Assembly (NCBI GenBank): GCA_934623545.1
Contig: CAKTVN010000104.1
Coordinates: 1-6,029 of the forward strand
DNA length: 6,029 nt
Direction: 5' to 3'
DNA from: an uncultured Oscillospiraceae bacterium
GTDB taxonomy: Bacteria > Bacillota > Clostridia > Oscillospirales > Oscillospiraceae
In this document: in pieces, positions 1 through 5,273 of the stretch
Layout: every line of letters begins with the position of its first letter
Numbering within the stretch: the first letter of the stretch is position 1
Notes under the pieces: model-generated
Told to the model about the DNA's origin: nothing
Database searches by the model: none
What the model saw: only the letters and a program-made list of their open reading frames with translations
Position numbers and translations under genes: made by a program

Positions 1-1
1 C

Positions 2-451
2 AGCATCCACGTCATGGGCATCCGCCTTTGGGACTATTCCCACTGCTGGGGCAACATTCAGGGCATCATCTGCCCGCTGTTTACCTTCTTCTGGGGCGTT
101 TTGTCGGCGGCTTATTATTTCCTGCTCTATCCGAAGCTCCTGCATCTGGTCGCGTGGTTTGCGGAGCATCCGCTGTTTTCCTTCATCGTCGGCATCTGCT
201 TCGGCATTTTCCTCATCGACTGCGCCTTCTCGCTGCACCTCGGCACGCAGATCCACAAAAGCGCGGCAGCGCTCGACAAGTCGCTTTACGAGTCTGTTGA
301 CCTTCAGAAATTCCAGCTCAAGATGCAGAGCCGCGCGGGCTTCTTCCGCTTTGCCTCTCCGAAGCCGCTGACGGAACGCATCGACGCATTTCAGGAGTTC
401 CTGCACCGCCGCCCGGGCACGCCCGCGGACGAAAAAAAGACGGAGTCGTGA
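2..451 (+). CDS. Putative ABC-transporter type IV family membrane protein (PF06541), C-terminal part
   Basis: The reading frame is open from the first bases of the window (S-I-H-V-M-G...), so the gene starts upstream and only its last 149 residues are here. The first visible Met is internal, not the start. The segment WDYSH-x3-N-x2-G-x2-C followed by a hydrophobic stretch is the hallmark I associate with PF06541 proteins, often named 'putative ABC transporter permease'. Two membrane segments are visible at about residues 22-43 and 57-78 of the fragment. A charged, probably cytoplasmic tail of about 70 residues follows, ending in a Lys/Glu-rich stretch. Family members are small multi-spanning proteins whose transport role is not established, so no substrate is proposed. 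No terminator is evident between its stop and the flavodiiron promoter. Family assignment is from memory of the motif; a different DUF of small membrane proteins is the main alternative. Confidence 0.75.
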   Translation, partial: SIHVMGIRLWDYSHCWGNIQGIICPLFTFFWGVLSAAYYFLLYPKLLHLVAWFAEHPLFSFIVGICFGIFLIDCAFSLHLGTQIHKSAAALDKSLYESVDLQKFQLKMQSRAGFFRFASPKPLTERIDAFQEFLHRRPGTPADEKKTES

Positions 452-472
452 GAAATTCACAGTTGTAATTTC
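452..472. promoter_or_regulatory. Imperfect dyad overlapping the -35 box
   Basis: GAAATT (452-457) and AATTTC (467-472) form a 6-bp inverted repeat. Inside it, ACA (459-461) and TGT (464-466) form a second, nearly concentric pair. The dyad covers the -35 hexamer and begins 1 base after the stop codon of the upstream gene. It could be an activator or second repressor site. It is too GC-poor and lacks a U-run to be a terminator. No known regulator consensus is matched convincingly. Confidence 0.3.
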
Positions 473-494
473 AGCATTCTCGTGCTATTATAAT
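463..494 (+). promoter_or_regulatory. Sigma-A-type promoter for the flavodiiron gene
   Basis: TTGTAA (463-468, 4 of 6 matches to the -35 consensus) is followed after exactly 17 bases by TATTAT (486-491, 5 of 6). The -10 box is preceded by TGC at 483-485, an extended -10 motif. A perfect TATAAT (489-494) overlaps it in a shifted register, with a 20-base spacer. Initiation near 498-502 would leave a short leader before the AGGAGG at 523-528. The gap is strikingly AT-rich compared with the flanking genes. Predicted from sequence only. Confidence 0.65.
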
Positions 495-510
495 AATAAG
501 AATAATTATT
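488..510. promoter_or_regulatory. Candidate PerR/Fur-like operator overlapping the -10 box
   Basis: Bases 488-502 read TTATAAT-A-ATAAGAA. This matches the Bacillus PerR box (TTATAAT-N-ATTATAA) at 12 of 14 specified positions, and the left half is perfect. Immediately downstream is a perfect 10-bp palindrome, AATAATTATT (501-510). AATAAT (492-497) also pairs with ATTATT (505-510) as an inverted repeat. The site covers the -10 box and the probable start of transcription, where a repressor would block initiation. PerR control of flavodiiron and rubrerythrin genes is known in Clostridium acetobutylicum, which fits. AT-rich promoters give such matches by chance, so this is a candidate only. Confidence 0.45.
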
Positions 511-534
511 GTTTGCAAATATAGGAGGTAATCC

Positions 535-2373
535 ATGTACTGTGTCAAGAAAATGACCGAGGATCTCTACTGGGTCGGCGGCAGCGACCGCAGGCTTGCA
601 CTTTTTGAAAACGTCTATCCCATCCCGAACGGCGTCAGTTACAACGCCTATCTGCTGCTGGACGAAAAGACGGTCCTGCTCGATACGGTCGACCGTTCGG
701 TGGGTGAGCTCTTCTTTGAGAACGTCGCGCACGTTCTGAACGGCAGGATGCTCGACTATGTGATCGTGCACCACATGGAGCCCGATCACTGTGCCATGCT
801 TCAGGATCTGATGCTCCGCTATCCGGAGGTCAAGATCGTCTGCAACGCCAAGACCATCGCAATGATCCGCAATTTCTTCACGTTTGACATCGACAGCCGC
901 GCGGTCGTCGTCAAGGAGATGGATACGCTCTGCACCGGACGGCACACCTTCGCATTCGTCATGGCGCCGATGGTCCACTGGCCCGAGGCGATGGTCAGCT
1001 ACGATGTCACGACCAAAACGCTCTATTCGGCCGACGCCTTCGGCACCTTCGGCGCACTGAACGGCAACCTCTACGCCGACGAGGTCAACTTCAAGACGGA
1101 GTATCTCGCCGACGCACGGCGCTACTATACCAATATCGTCGGCAAATACGGCACACAGGTGCAGGCGCTGCTCAAGAAGGCGGCGACGATCGAGATCGAG
1201 ACCATCTGCCCGCTGCACGGTCCGGTCTGGCGCAGGGATATCTCGTGGTTCCTCGACAAGTATGTCCACTGGGCGACGTATCAGCCGGAGGAGGAAGCGG
1301 TCGTGATCGCCTACGCCTCCGTCTACGGCAACACCGAAAACGCGGCGAACATCCTCGCCGGGATGCTTGCCGACCGCGGCGTGCGGAACGTCAAGGTCTA
1401 TGACGTTTCGGCGACGCATCCGAGCTATATCGTCTCCGAATGCTTCCGCGCGAGCCACTTGGTCTTCCTCTCGACGACCTACAACGCGGGAATGTTCGTG
1501 AACATGGAGAATCTGGTGCACGACATCGTCCACCACAACCTTCAGAACCGCACCATCGCGCTGGTCGAGAACGGCTCCTGGACGCCGACCGCCGCGGGAC
1601 TGATGCGCGCGGAGTTCTCGAAGCTCAAAAACTGCACCATCCTCGACGAGGGCGTGACCATCCGGTCGGCTCTGAAGGAGGACCAGCTTTCGCAGATGGA
1701 GGCGCTGGCAGACGCGCTGGTCGCGTCGATGCCGAAGCGCGCGCCGGTCGAGCATACGCAGCTCGTCGAGCCGTCGGCGATGTTCTCCCTGTCCTATGGT
1801 CTGTTTGTCCTGACCGCGCGCGATGGCGCGAAGGACAACGGCTGCATCATCAATACCGTCACGCAGCTGACCGACTCACCCAAGCGCATTTCCATCGCCG
1901 TCAACAAGGCAAATCTCACGCATGACATGATCGTCAAGACCGGCGAGTTCAACGTCTCCGTCCTCTCGAACGACGCGCCGTTCGCCATGTTCCAGCATTA
2001 CGGCTTCCAGTCCGGGCGGGATGTGGATAAATTCGCCGGCGTACAGGGGCTTGCCCGCGCCGTCAACGGCATCTATTATATCCCCTACTCCACCAGCGCC
2101 TTCCTCAGCGGCAAGGTCACGCAGACGATCGAGTTTGAGACGCATACGCTCTTCATCGCCGACGTGACCGAGGCGCAGACGCTCTCCGCCGTGCCGTCGA
2201 TGACCTACGCATATTACTTCGCGAACGTCAAGCCGAAGCCCGCTGCGCTCGAAAAGCAGACCGGCTGGGTCTGCAAGATCTGCGGCTGGGTCTATGAGGG
2301 CGAGGAGCTTCCGCCCGATATCATCTGCCCGCTCTGCAAGCACGGCGCGGCAGACTTTGAAAAGCTACAGTAA
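535..2373 (+). CDS. Four-domain flavodiiron protein (diiron MBL - flavodoxin - flavin reductase - rubredoxin)
   Basis: Likely a cytoplasmic oxygen reductase (O2 to water) and possibly a nitric oxide reductase. Domains in order: metallo-beta-lactamase-like diiron domain (about 1-250), flavodoxin (about 255-398), flavin-reductase-like split-barrel domain (about 413-565), short rubredoxin (577-612). The diiron ligands are all present: H80, E82 and D84 in HHMEPDHC, then H148, D167 and H228. FMN-binding loops of the flavodoxin domain are S-x-YGNT at 262-267, STTYNAG at 313-319 and NGSWTP at 346-351. The rubredoxin cysteines are C580, C583, C598 and C601. Only 14 residues separate the two CxxC pairs, as in rubrerythrin tails rather than classical 52-residue rubredoxins. 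The start is set by AGGAGG at 523-528, 6 bases before the ATG. The fusion suggests that electrons from NAD(P)H, through the flavin-reductase domain and rubredoxin, reach FMN and the diiron site within one polypeptide; that path is inferred. It is much longer than the minimal two-domain FprA (about 400 residues). A PerR-like site lies in its promoter. The family and catalytic core are certain; substrate and electron donor are not. Confidence 0.96.
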   Translation: MYCVKKMTEDLYWVGGSDRRLALFENVYPIPNGVSYNAYLLLDEKTVLLDTVDRSVGELFFENVAHVLNGRMLDYVIVHHMEPDHCAMLQDLMLRYPEVKIVCNAKTIAMIRNFFTFDIDSRAVVVKEMDTLCTGRHTFAFVMAPMVHWPEAMVSYDVTTKTLYSADAFGTFGALNGNLYADEVNFKTEYLADARRYYTNIVGKYGTQVQALLKKAATIEIETICPLHGPVWRRDISWFLDKYVHWATYQPEEEAVVIAYASVYGNTENAANILAGMLADRGVRNVKVYDVSATHPSYIVSECFRASHLVFLSTTYNAGMFVNMENLVHDIVHHNLQNRTIALVENGSWTPTAAGLMRAEFSKLKNCTILDEGVTIRSALKEDQLSQMEALADALVASMPKRAPVEHTQLVEPSAMFSLSYGLFVLTARDGAKDNGCIINTVTQLTDSPKRISIAVNKANLTHDMIVKTGEFNVSVLSNDAPFAMFQHYGFQSGRDVDKFAGVQGLARAVNGIYYIPYSTSAFLSGKVTQTIEFETHTLFIADVTEAQTLSAVPSMTYAYYFANVKPKPAALEKQTGWVCKICGWVYEGEELPPDIICPLCKHGAADFEKLQ

Positions 2374-2383
2374 ATCCGCGCAG

Positions 2384-2409
2384 AAGCCTTCTCGCAGCAG
2401 GGAAGGCTT
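2384..2409 (+). other. Hairpin between the flavodiiron gene and pepD
   Basis: AAGCCTTC (2384-2391) pairs perfectly with GAAGGCTT (2402-2409) around a 10-base loop, starting 10 bases after the flavodiiron stop codon. No U-run follows, so it is unlikely to be an efficient terminator. GCAGCA in the loop (2394-2399) could instead pair with TGCTGC (2414-2419) just upstream of the pepD ribosome site, giving a mutually exclusive fold. It may stabilise or process the mRNA or partly uncouple the two genes. Confidence 0.45.
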
Positions 2410-2423
2410 TGCGTGCTGCATAC

Positions 2424-2429
2424 AGGAGG
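2424..2429 (+). promoter_or_regulatory. Ribosome binding site that decides the pepD start
   Basis: AGGAGG lies 9 bases before the ATG at 2439 but only 3 bases before the in-frame ATG at 2433. The longer spacing is within the usual range and the shorter one is not, so 2439 is preferred. An upstream in-frame TTG at 2409 would place the site inside the coding sequence and is unlikely. Confidence 0.7.
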
Positions 2430-2438
2430 TTTATGACT

Positions 2439-3884
2439 ATGCGCGTATTGGACCAATTGGAGCCTCGCTCCGTATTTCACTTCTTTGAGGACCTGTGCCA
2501 GATCCCGCACGGCTCCGGCAACACCAGGGCGATCAGCGACTACTGCGTCGCGTTCGCGCAGGCGCGCGGACTGCGGTATGTGCAGGACGAGCTGAACAAC
2601 GTCGTCATCTGGAAGGACGGCACGGCGGGCTATGAAAACGCCCCGGCGGTCATCTTGCAGGGGCATCTGGACATGGTCACGGAAAAAACGCCCGACAGTC
2701 CCATCGATTTCACGAAGGATGCGCTCGCACTTCAGGTAGAGGGCGACTTTATCTCCGCAAAGGGCACGACGCTCGGCGGCGACGACGGCATCGCGGTCGC
2801 GATGGCGCTGGCGGTGCTGAACAGCAGCGAGCTTCCGCACCCGCCGCTCGAGGCGATCTTCACAGTCGACGAGGAGGTCGGCATGGAGGGTGCGTTCGGT
2901 CTGGACCCCGCGCCGATCAAGGGGCGCCGGATGCTGAACATCGACTCTGAGGACGAGGGCGTTCTGACCGTCAGCTGCGCCGGAGGCGTGCGGGCGAACA
3001 TGGAGCTTCCGCTGGAGACTGCGCCCTGCGATATGCCGTGCGTGCGCGTGACGCTGGACGGGCTGGTAGGCGGACACTCCGGTGCCGAAATTCATAAAGA
3101 GCGCGGCAATTCCAATATCCTGATGGGGCGTTTTCTGCGCGTGCTGAAGGATGCAGCGCCGGCGCTGCGGCTCGTGTCGGTCAAAGGCGGACTCAAGGAC
3201 AACGCCATCCCGCTCGCGACGGAGGCAGTCGCCGCCGTCCCGGAGGGTACGGACGCGGCGGCGCAGGCAGCCGCGTTTGAGGCGGTGCTCCGCAACGAAT
3301 TTTCCGTCTCCGACCCCGGTCTGCGTCTGTGCGCCTGCGCCTGTGCGGCGGCGGGCAGCGCCATGACCGAAGAATCGACAGCGCGCGTGCTGGACTTCCT
3401 GACGCTGGTGCCGAACGGCATTTACGCCATGAGCATGGACATTCCGGGACTGGTGCAGACCTCCTGCAACCTCGGCATACTGGACGCGGAGGGGGCGCAG
3501 CTGTGCGCGTGCAGCTCCATTCGCAGCGCGATCGCCTCGCAGAAGGAGATGCTCTACAGCCGCATGGAGGCGCTCTGCGCCCGCCTCGGCGGCAGCGTAC
3601 ATCCGACGGGCGACTATCCCGGCTGGCAGTACCGGCGGGAGTCTGCGCTGCGCGAGACGATGGTCGCCGCCTTCCGCGACCTCTACGGGCACGAGCCGAA
3701 GGTCGAGGCGATCCACGCGGGTCTGGAATGCGGGCTGTTTGCCGACAAGCTTCCGGGGCTCGACGCGGTCAGCTTCGGACCGGACCTTCAGGAGATCCAC
3801 ACCGTGCGCGAGCGGATGAGCATCTCCTCCGTGCAGCGGACCTGGACCTATCTGTGCGAGATCTTGAAGCGTCTACAGCACTGA
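2439..3884 (+). CDS. pepD: Aminoacyl-histidine dipeptidase (PepD-type, peptidase family M20)
   Basis: A dinuclear zinc dipeptidase that hydrolyses short peptides, classically Xaa-His such as beta-Ala-His (carnosine), in the cytoplasm. The 481-residue product matches the usual PepD length of about 480-490. It opens with the typical PepD N-terminus, PxxVFHFFE followed by IPHGSGNT (23-29). Catalytic and metal-site motifs, by family comparison: H76 and D78 in QGHLDMV, bridging D115 in LGGDDGIAVA, E145 and E146 in VDEEVGMEGA, D169 in NIDSEDEG, and a C-terminal histidine, H454 in LQEIHTVRE. The lid/dimerisation part includes VGGHSGAEIH with H213, and AIHAGLECG at 424-432 is another conserved block. 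An alternative start at 2433 would add Met-Thr. It lies 65 bases after the flavodiiron stop without a clear promoter, so it may be co-transcribed with that gene. It ends at a strong terminator. Family assignment is firm; actual peptide preference cannot be read from sequence. Confidence 0.94.
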   Translation: MRVLDQLEPRSVFHFFEDLCQIPHGSGNTRAISDYCVAFAQARGLRYVQDELNNVVIWKDGTAGYENAPAVILQGHLDMVTEKTPDSPIDFTKDALALQVEGDFISAKGTTLGGDDGIAVAMALAVLNSSELPHPPLEAIFTVDEEVGMEGAFGLDPAPIKGRRMLNIDSEDEGVLTVSCAGGVRANMELPLETAPCDMPCVRVTLDGLVGGHSGAEIHKERGNSNILMGRFLRVLKDAAPALRLVSVKGGLKDNAIPLATEAVAAVPEGTDAAAQAAAFEAVLRNEFSVSDPGLRLCACACAAAGSAMTEESTARVLDFLTLVPNGIYAMSMDIPGLVQTSCNLGILDAEGAQLCACSSIRSAIASQKEMLYSRMEALCARLGGSVHPTGDYPGWQYRRESALRETMVAAFRDLYGHEPKVEAIHAGLECGLFADKLPGLDAVSFGPDLQEIHTVRERMSISSVQRTWTYLCEILKRLQH

Positions 3885-3899
3885 ACCGAAAAATTTTAC

Positions 3900-3938
3900 G
3901 CTCCGGCGGGGGAAAATCCCGCCGGAGCACAGTTTTTT
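3900..3938 (+). terminator. Intrinsic terminator after pepD
   Basis: A perfect 11-bp GC-rich stem, GCTCCGGCGGG (3900-3910) with CCCGCCGGAGC (3918-3928), closes a 7-base loop (GGAAAAT). Four bases later come six T residues (3933-3938). It begins 15 bases after the pepD stop. This should end the flavodiiron-pepD transcript. Confidence 0.93.
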
Positions 3939-3958
3939 CGCATATTGTTTCAAATTGA

Positions 3959-3989
3959 TTCACAAATCAGGCAAAAAACAATGTATAAT
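3959..3989 (+). promoter_or_regulatory. Possible promoter in the convergent intergenic region
   Basis: TTCACA (3959-3964, 5 of 6 to the -35 consensus) precedes a perfect TATAAT (3984-3989) with a 19-base spacer, slightly longer than ideal. A small inverted repeat, TGATT-CACA-AATCA (3956-3969), overlaps the -35 box. The promoter lies just after the pepD terminator. It points into the gene-free region towards the direct repeats and the palindromic element, where no convincing protein gene follows. If active it would yield a non-coding transcript. The AT-rich context makes a chance match quite possible. Confidence 0.35.
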
Positions 3990-4016
3990 AAATCCTGTTC
4001 AACGGAAAAAGAAAAC

Positions 4017-4060
4017 AGGAAGCTCTGAATTTCAACAGAAAAGAAAAGGAAGCTCTGAAT
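4017..4060 (+). repeat. 14-bp direct repeat pair
   Basis: AGGAAGCTCTGAAT occurs exactly at 4017-4030 and again at 4047-4060, starting 30 bases apart. Both copies are preceded by purine-rich GAAAA-like sequence. The pair lies downstream of the possible promoter and upstream of the palindromic element. Function unknown: it could be a duplicated protein-binding site, part of a structured RNA, or the edge of a mobile repeat. The identity itself is seen directly. Confidence 0.8.
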
Positions 4061-4124
4061 CCATCAGCAAGAGCGACTGGCAAAAACCGTCGCCGCCGCA
4101 GATGATGGATCCAGTGGTTCTGCC

Positions 4125-4283
4125 GGGTGCATCTGAAAACTGAAAATGTGACCGGCAGCGAGGAATTTTCGTGCTGAGCAAGACATTTTTTCGCAGGAAT
4201 ACTTTCGTATTTCAAGGAAAAATGGCGCGGCTCAGCGCAAAAAGGACCACTGCCGGGTGCGTTGGCAGTTTTCAGATACACCC
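4125..4283. repeat. Imperfect palindromic element, about 159 bp (MITE-like or other inverted repeat)
   Basis: The two halves are inverted copies about a centre near 4204. The outer ends are GGGTGCATCTGAAAACTG (4125-4142) and CAGTTTTCAGATACACCC (4266-4283), which match at 17 of 18 positions when one is reverse-complemented. Further pairs share the same axis apart from 1-base shifts: CCGGCAG (4152-4158) with CTGCCGG (4250-4256), GCTGAGC (4173-4179) with GCTCAGC (4230-4236), CATTTTT (4184-4190) with AAAAATG (4218-4224), and AATAC (4198-4202) with GTATT (4207-4211) at the tip. Between these blocks the arms diverge. Within the left arm, CTGCCGG (4120-4126) can also pair locally with CCGGCAG (4152-4158). 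No transposase and no target-site duplication is visible at the ends as drawn. Such elements may be remnants of insertion-sequence ends, dispersed palindromic repeats or bidirectional terminators. The pairing is direct observation; the mobile interpretation is inference. Confidence 0.75.
4249..4272. terminator. Terminator-like hairpin inside the right arm of the palindrome
   Basis: ACTGCC (4249-4254) pairs with GGCAGT (4264-4269) around a 9-base loop. On the + strand the stem runs straight into TTTT (4269-4272). On the - strand it is followed a few bases later by TTTTT. It could weakly stop transcription from either side between the convergent genes. The stem is short, so confidence is low. 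Confidence 0.3.
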
Positions 4284-4284
4284 T

Positions 4285-4318
4285 AAAAAAACAAGGGGGT
4301 GTTGCACGCGAACGTGCA
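4285..4318 (-). terminator. Probable terminator after the HAD hydrolase gene
   Basis: Read on the - strand, TGCACG-TTCG-CGTGCA forms a 6-bp stem with a TTCG loop (4303-4318), starting 5 bases after the stop codon. A C-run and then TTGTTTTTTT (4285-4294) follow. The T-rich tract is about 8 bases from the stem, farther than in a classical terminator. An alternative stem ACACCC/GGGTGT (4297-4302 with 4278-4283) would place the T-run in its loop. Confidence 0.45.
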
Positions 4319-4323
4319 GCGGC

Positions 4324-5010
4324 TCAGACCGCGCCGCATGAAGCGGGCGCACCGAGGAACGCCCCGCCATCGGCTTGCCAGACGCGGTGCAGCTCGTCCA
4401 TCGAGGAGAAGCAGAAGCGTGCCGAATCCTGCCGGTCCGGCGGGATGAGATCCGGGATCATGATGGGGATCATCCCAGCGCGCTTTGCCGATAGAAGCCC
4501 GTTCGGCGAGTCCTCGATCGCCGCGCAGCGCTCCGGCGAAACGCCCAGCAGATGCGCCGCGGCAAGATAGATATCGGGCGCGGGCTTGCTGTGCGCGATG
4601 TCCTCCCCACCGACGACCGCGCCGAAAAATTCGGACAGACACGCGCCGCGCAGATTGTCGAGCACGCGCTGCCGCGTGCTCGACGAGGCGACTGCCGTCG
4701 GAAGCCCGATGCTTTTCAGATATGCAAGGAAGCTGCGGACGCCGGGCTTGACCGGAACGCCGTGCTCAGCGATATAGTCGCTCACATACGCCCAGTGGAC
4801 GCGGTTCATGGCGTCGAAGGGAAAGTCCGGACCGTAGGCGCGGAGCATCGTCTCGCGGGTCGAGTCGGCGTTGCTGCCGAGGACCGCCTGAAGGATGTCC
4901 TCATCGACGGGGATGCCAAATTGGCGCGAAGCGACGCGCCAGCCCTCAGCGGAGAGGGGTTCGGTGTCAAACAGGACGCCGTCCATATCGAAAATGACTG
5001 CCTGAAGCAT
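4324..5010 (-). CDS. HAD-superfamily hydrolase, beta-phosphoglucomutase-like (subfamily IA)
   Basis: A cytoplasmic Mg-dependent phosphohydrolase or phosphomutase of 228 residues, the usual size. Motif I is FDMDGVLFDTE, with nucleophile D8 and acid/base D10. Motif II is the small-residue run AVASSST, with S109 the likely phosphate-binding residue. Motif III is K142 in HSKPAPDIYL. Motif IV is IEDSPNG, with acidic E166 and D167. Residues between about 15 and 85 form the helical cap typical of the beta-PGM/phosphatase group. The start at 5010 is chosen because MLQAVIFDMDG matches the family N-terminus and GGAGG lies 7 bases upstream (5018-5022); the longer open frame upstream is not needed. It is third in an apparent operon after the SPFH and DUF6440 genes, 61 bases after the DUF6440 stop. 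A hairpin abuts its ribosome site. Substrate (sugar phosphate, phosphoglycolate-like or other) cannot be told from sequence. Confidence 0.92.
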   Translation of the reverse strand: MLQAVIFDMDGVLFDTEPLSAEGWRVASRQFGIPVDEDILQAVLGSNADSTRETMLRAYGPDFPFDAMNRVHWAYVSDYIAEHGVPVKPGVRSFLAYLKSIGLPTAVASSSTRQRVLDNLRGACLSEFFGAVVGGEDIAHSKPAPDIYLAAAHLLGVSPERCAAIEDSPNGLLSAKRAGMIPIMIPDLIPPDRQDSARFCFSSMDELHRVWQADGGAFLGAPASCGAV

Positions 5011-5022
5011 GAAAATTCCTCC

Positions 5023-5047
5023 AATTTCCCGCCAAAGGCGGGGAATT
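5023..5047 (-). other. Hairpin directly upstream of the HAD ribosome binding site
   Basis: On the - strand CCCGCC-TTT-GGCGGG (5028-5042) forms a perfect 6-bp stem. Beyond one mismatch it is extended by AATT/AATT pairs (5023-5026 with 5044-5047). Its base touches the GGAGG of the HAD gene (5018-5022). A smaller stem CCCC-TCC-GGGG lies at 5053-5063. There is no proper U-run, so it is more likely to influence translation, processing or partial read-through between DUF6440 and HAD than to terminate fully. Confidence 0.5.
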
Positions 5048-5071
5048 TGTCGCCCCGGAGGGGTAACGGGA

Positions 5072-5272
5072 TCAGTCCTCCTGCGGGGGAAGGGGCGTGA
5101 CAATGGGCTTGCCCTGCGCGTCGAGCAGCGGCGTCAGCCCGCCGGCGTAGCCGGAGCAGACCCAGAGGTAATTGACGCCGGTCAGGCGGTCGACCCATAT
5201 CATTCTCTGGTAGCCGAAGGCGGCGTTGCCCTCGTCCGCTACCTTCACAAAGCGCTCACTGTCTTTCTTCAT
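5072..5272 (-). CDS. Small DUF6440 family protein
   Basis: A 66-residue protein without signal peptide or membrane segment, so probably cytoplasmic. It carries the pattern I associate with DUF6440: RF near the start (7-8), then D-x-x-TGV-x-YL (28-36), then SGYAGGLTPLLD followed by GKP (40-56). The glycine-rich SGYAGGLTPLL block is the most conserved part and probably forms a beta-hairpin turn. No biochemical function is known to me. The ATG lies 1 base after the SPFH stop (TGA-T-ATG), and only a weak AGGGG is found about 11 bases upstream, which suggests translational coupling. The pairing with an SPFH protein implies a shared transcript, and possibly a functional link to the membrane scaffold, but that is inference. 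Size and context support a real gene rather than a chance frame. Confidence 0.82.
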   Translation of the reverse strand: MKKDSERFVKVADEGNAAFGYQRMIWVDRLTGVNYLWVCSGYAGGLTPLLDAQGKPIVTPLPPQED

Positions 5273-5273
5273 A

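Noticed and set aside
457..1755. Long open frame on the - strand opposite the flavodiiron gene
   Set aside because: It lies antisense to a strongly supported gene, gives an Arg/His/Asp-rich sequence with no recognisable domain, and arises from the GC-rich third positions of the real gene.
2292..3800. 502-codon open frame on the - strand opposite pepD
   Set aside because: Antisense shadow of pepD; Arg-rich, low-similarity protein, no ribosome site or family motif.
4017..4060. CRISPR array
   Set aside because: Only two 14-bp copies with a short interval; no array periodicity and no cas genes nearby.
4106..4113. TGGATCCA palindrome as a possible regulator site
   Set aside because: An 8-bp palindrome is expected by chance at this length, and it does not lie on a recognised promoter.
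3955..4143. 62-codon + strand frame in the intergenic region
   Set aside because: It starts at a TTG without a ribosome site, is made of Lys/Ser-rich sequence including the translated direct repeats, and runs into the palindromic element. No evidence that it is coding.
3967..4281. 104-codon - strand frame across the palindromic element
   Set aside because: Spans the palindrome and repeats, has no good ribosome site and no domain. A repeat-derived chance frame is more likely.
4552..5100. 182-codon + strand frame opposite the HAD gene
   Set aside because: Antisense to a HAD gene with all four catalytic motifs; the translated sequence resembles no family.
5011..5103. N-terminal extension of the HAD protein up to 5103
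   Set aside because: The extension would overlap the DUF6440 gene and is Arg/Pro-rich. The family N-terminus and a well-placed GGAGG support the start at 5010.
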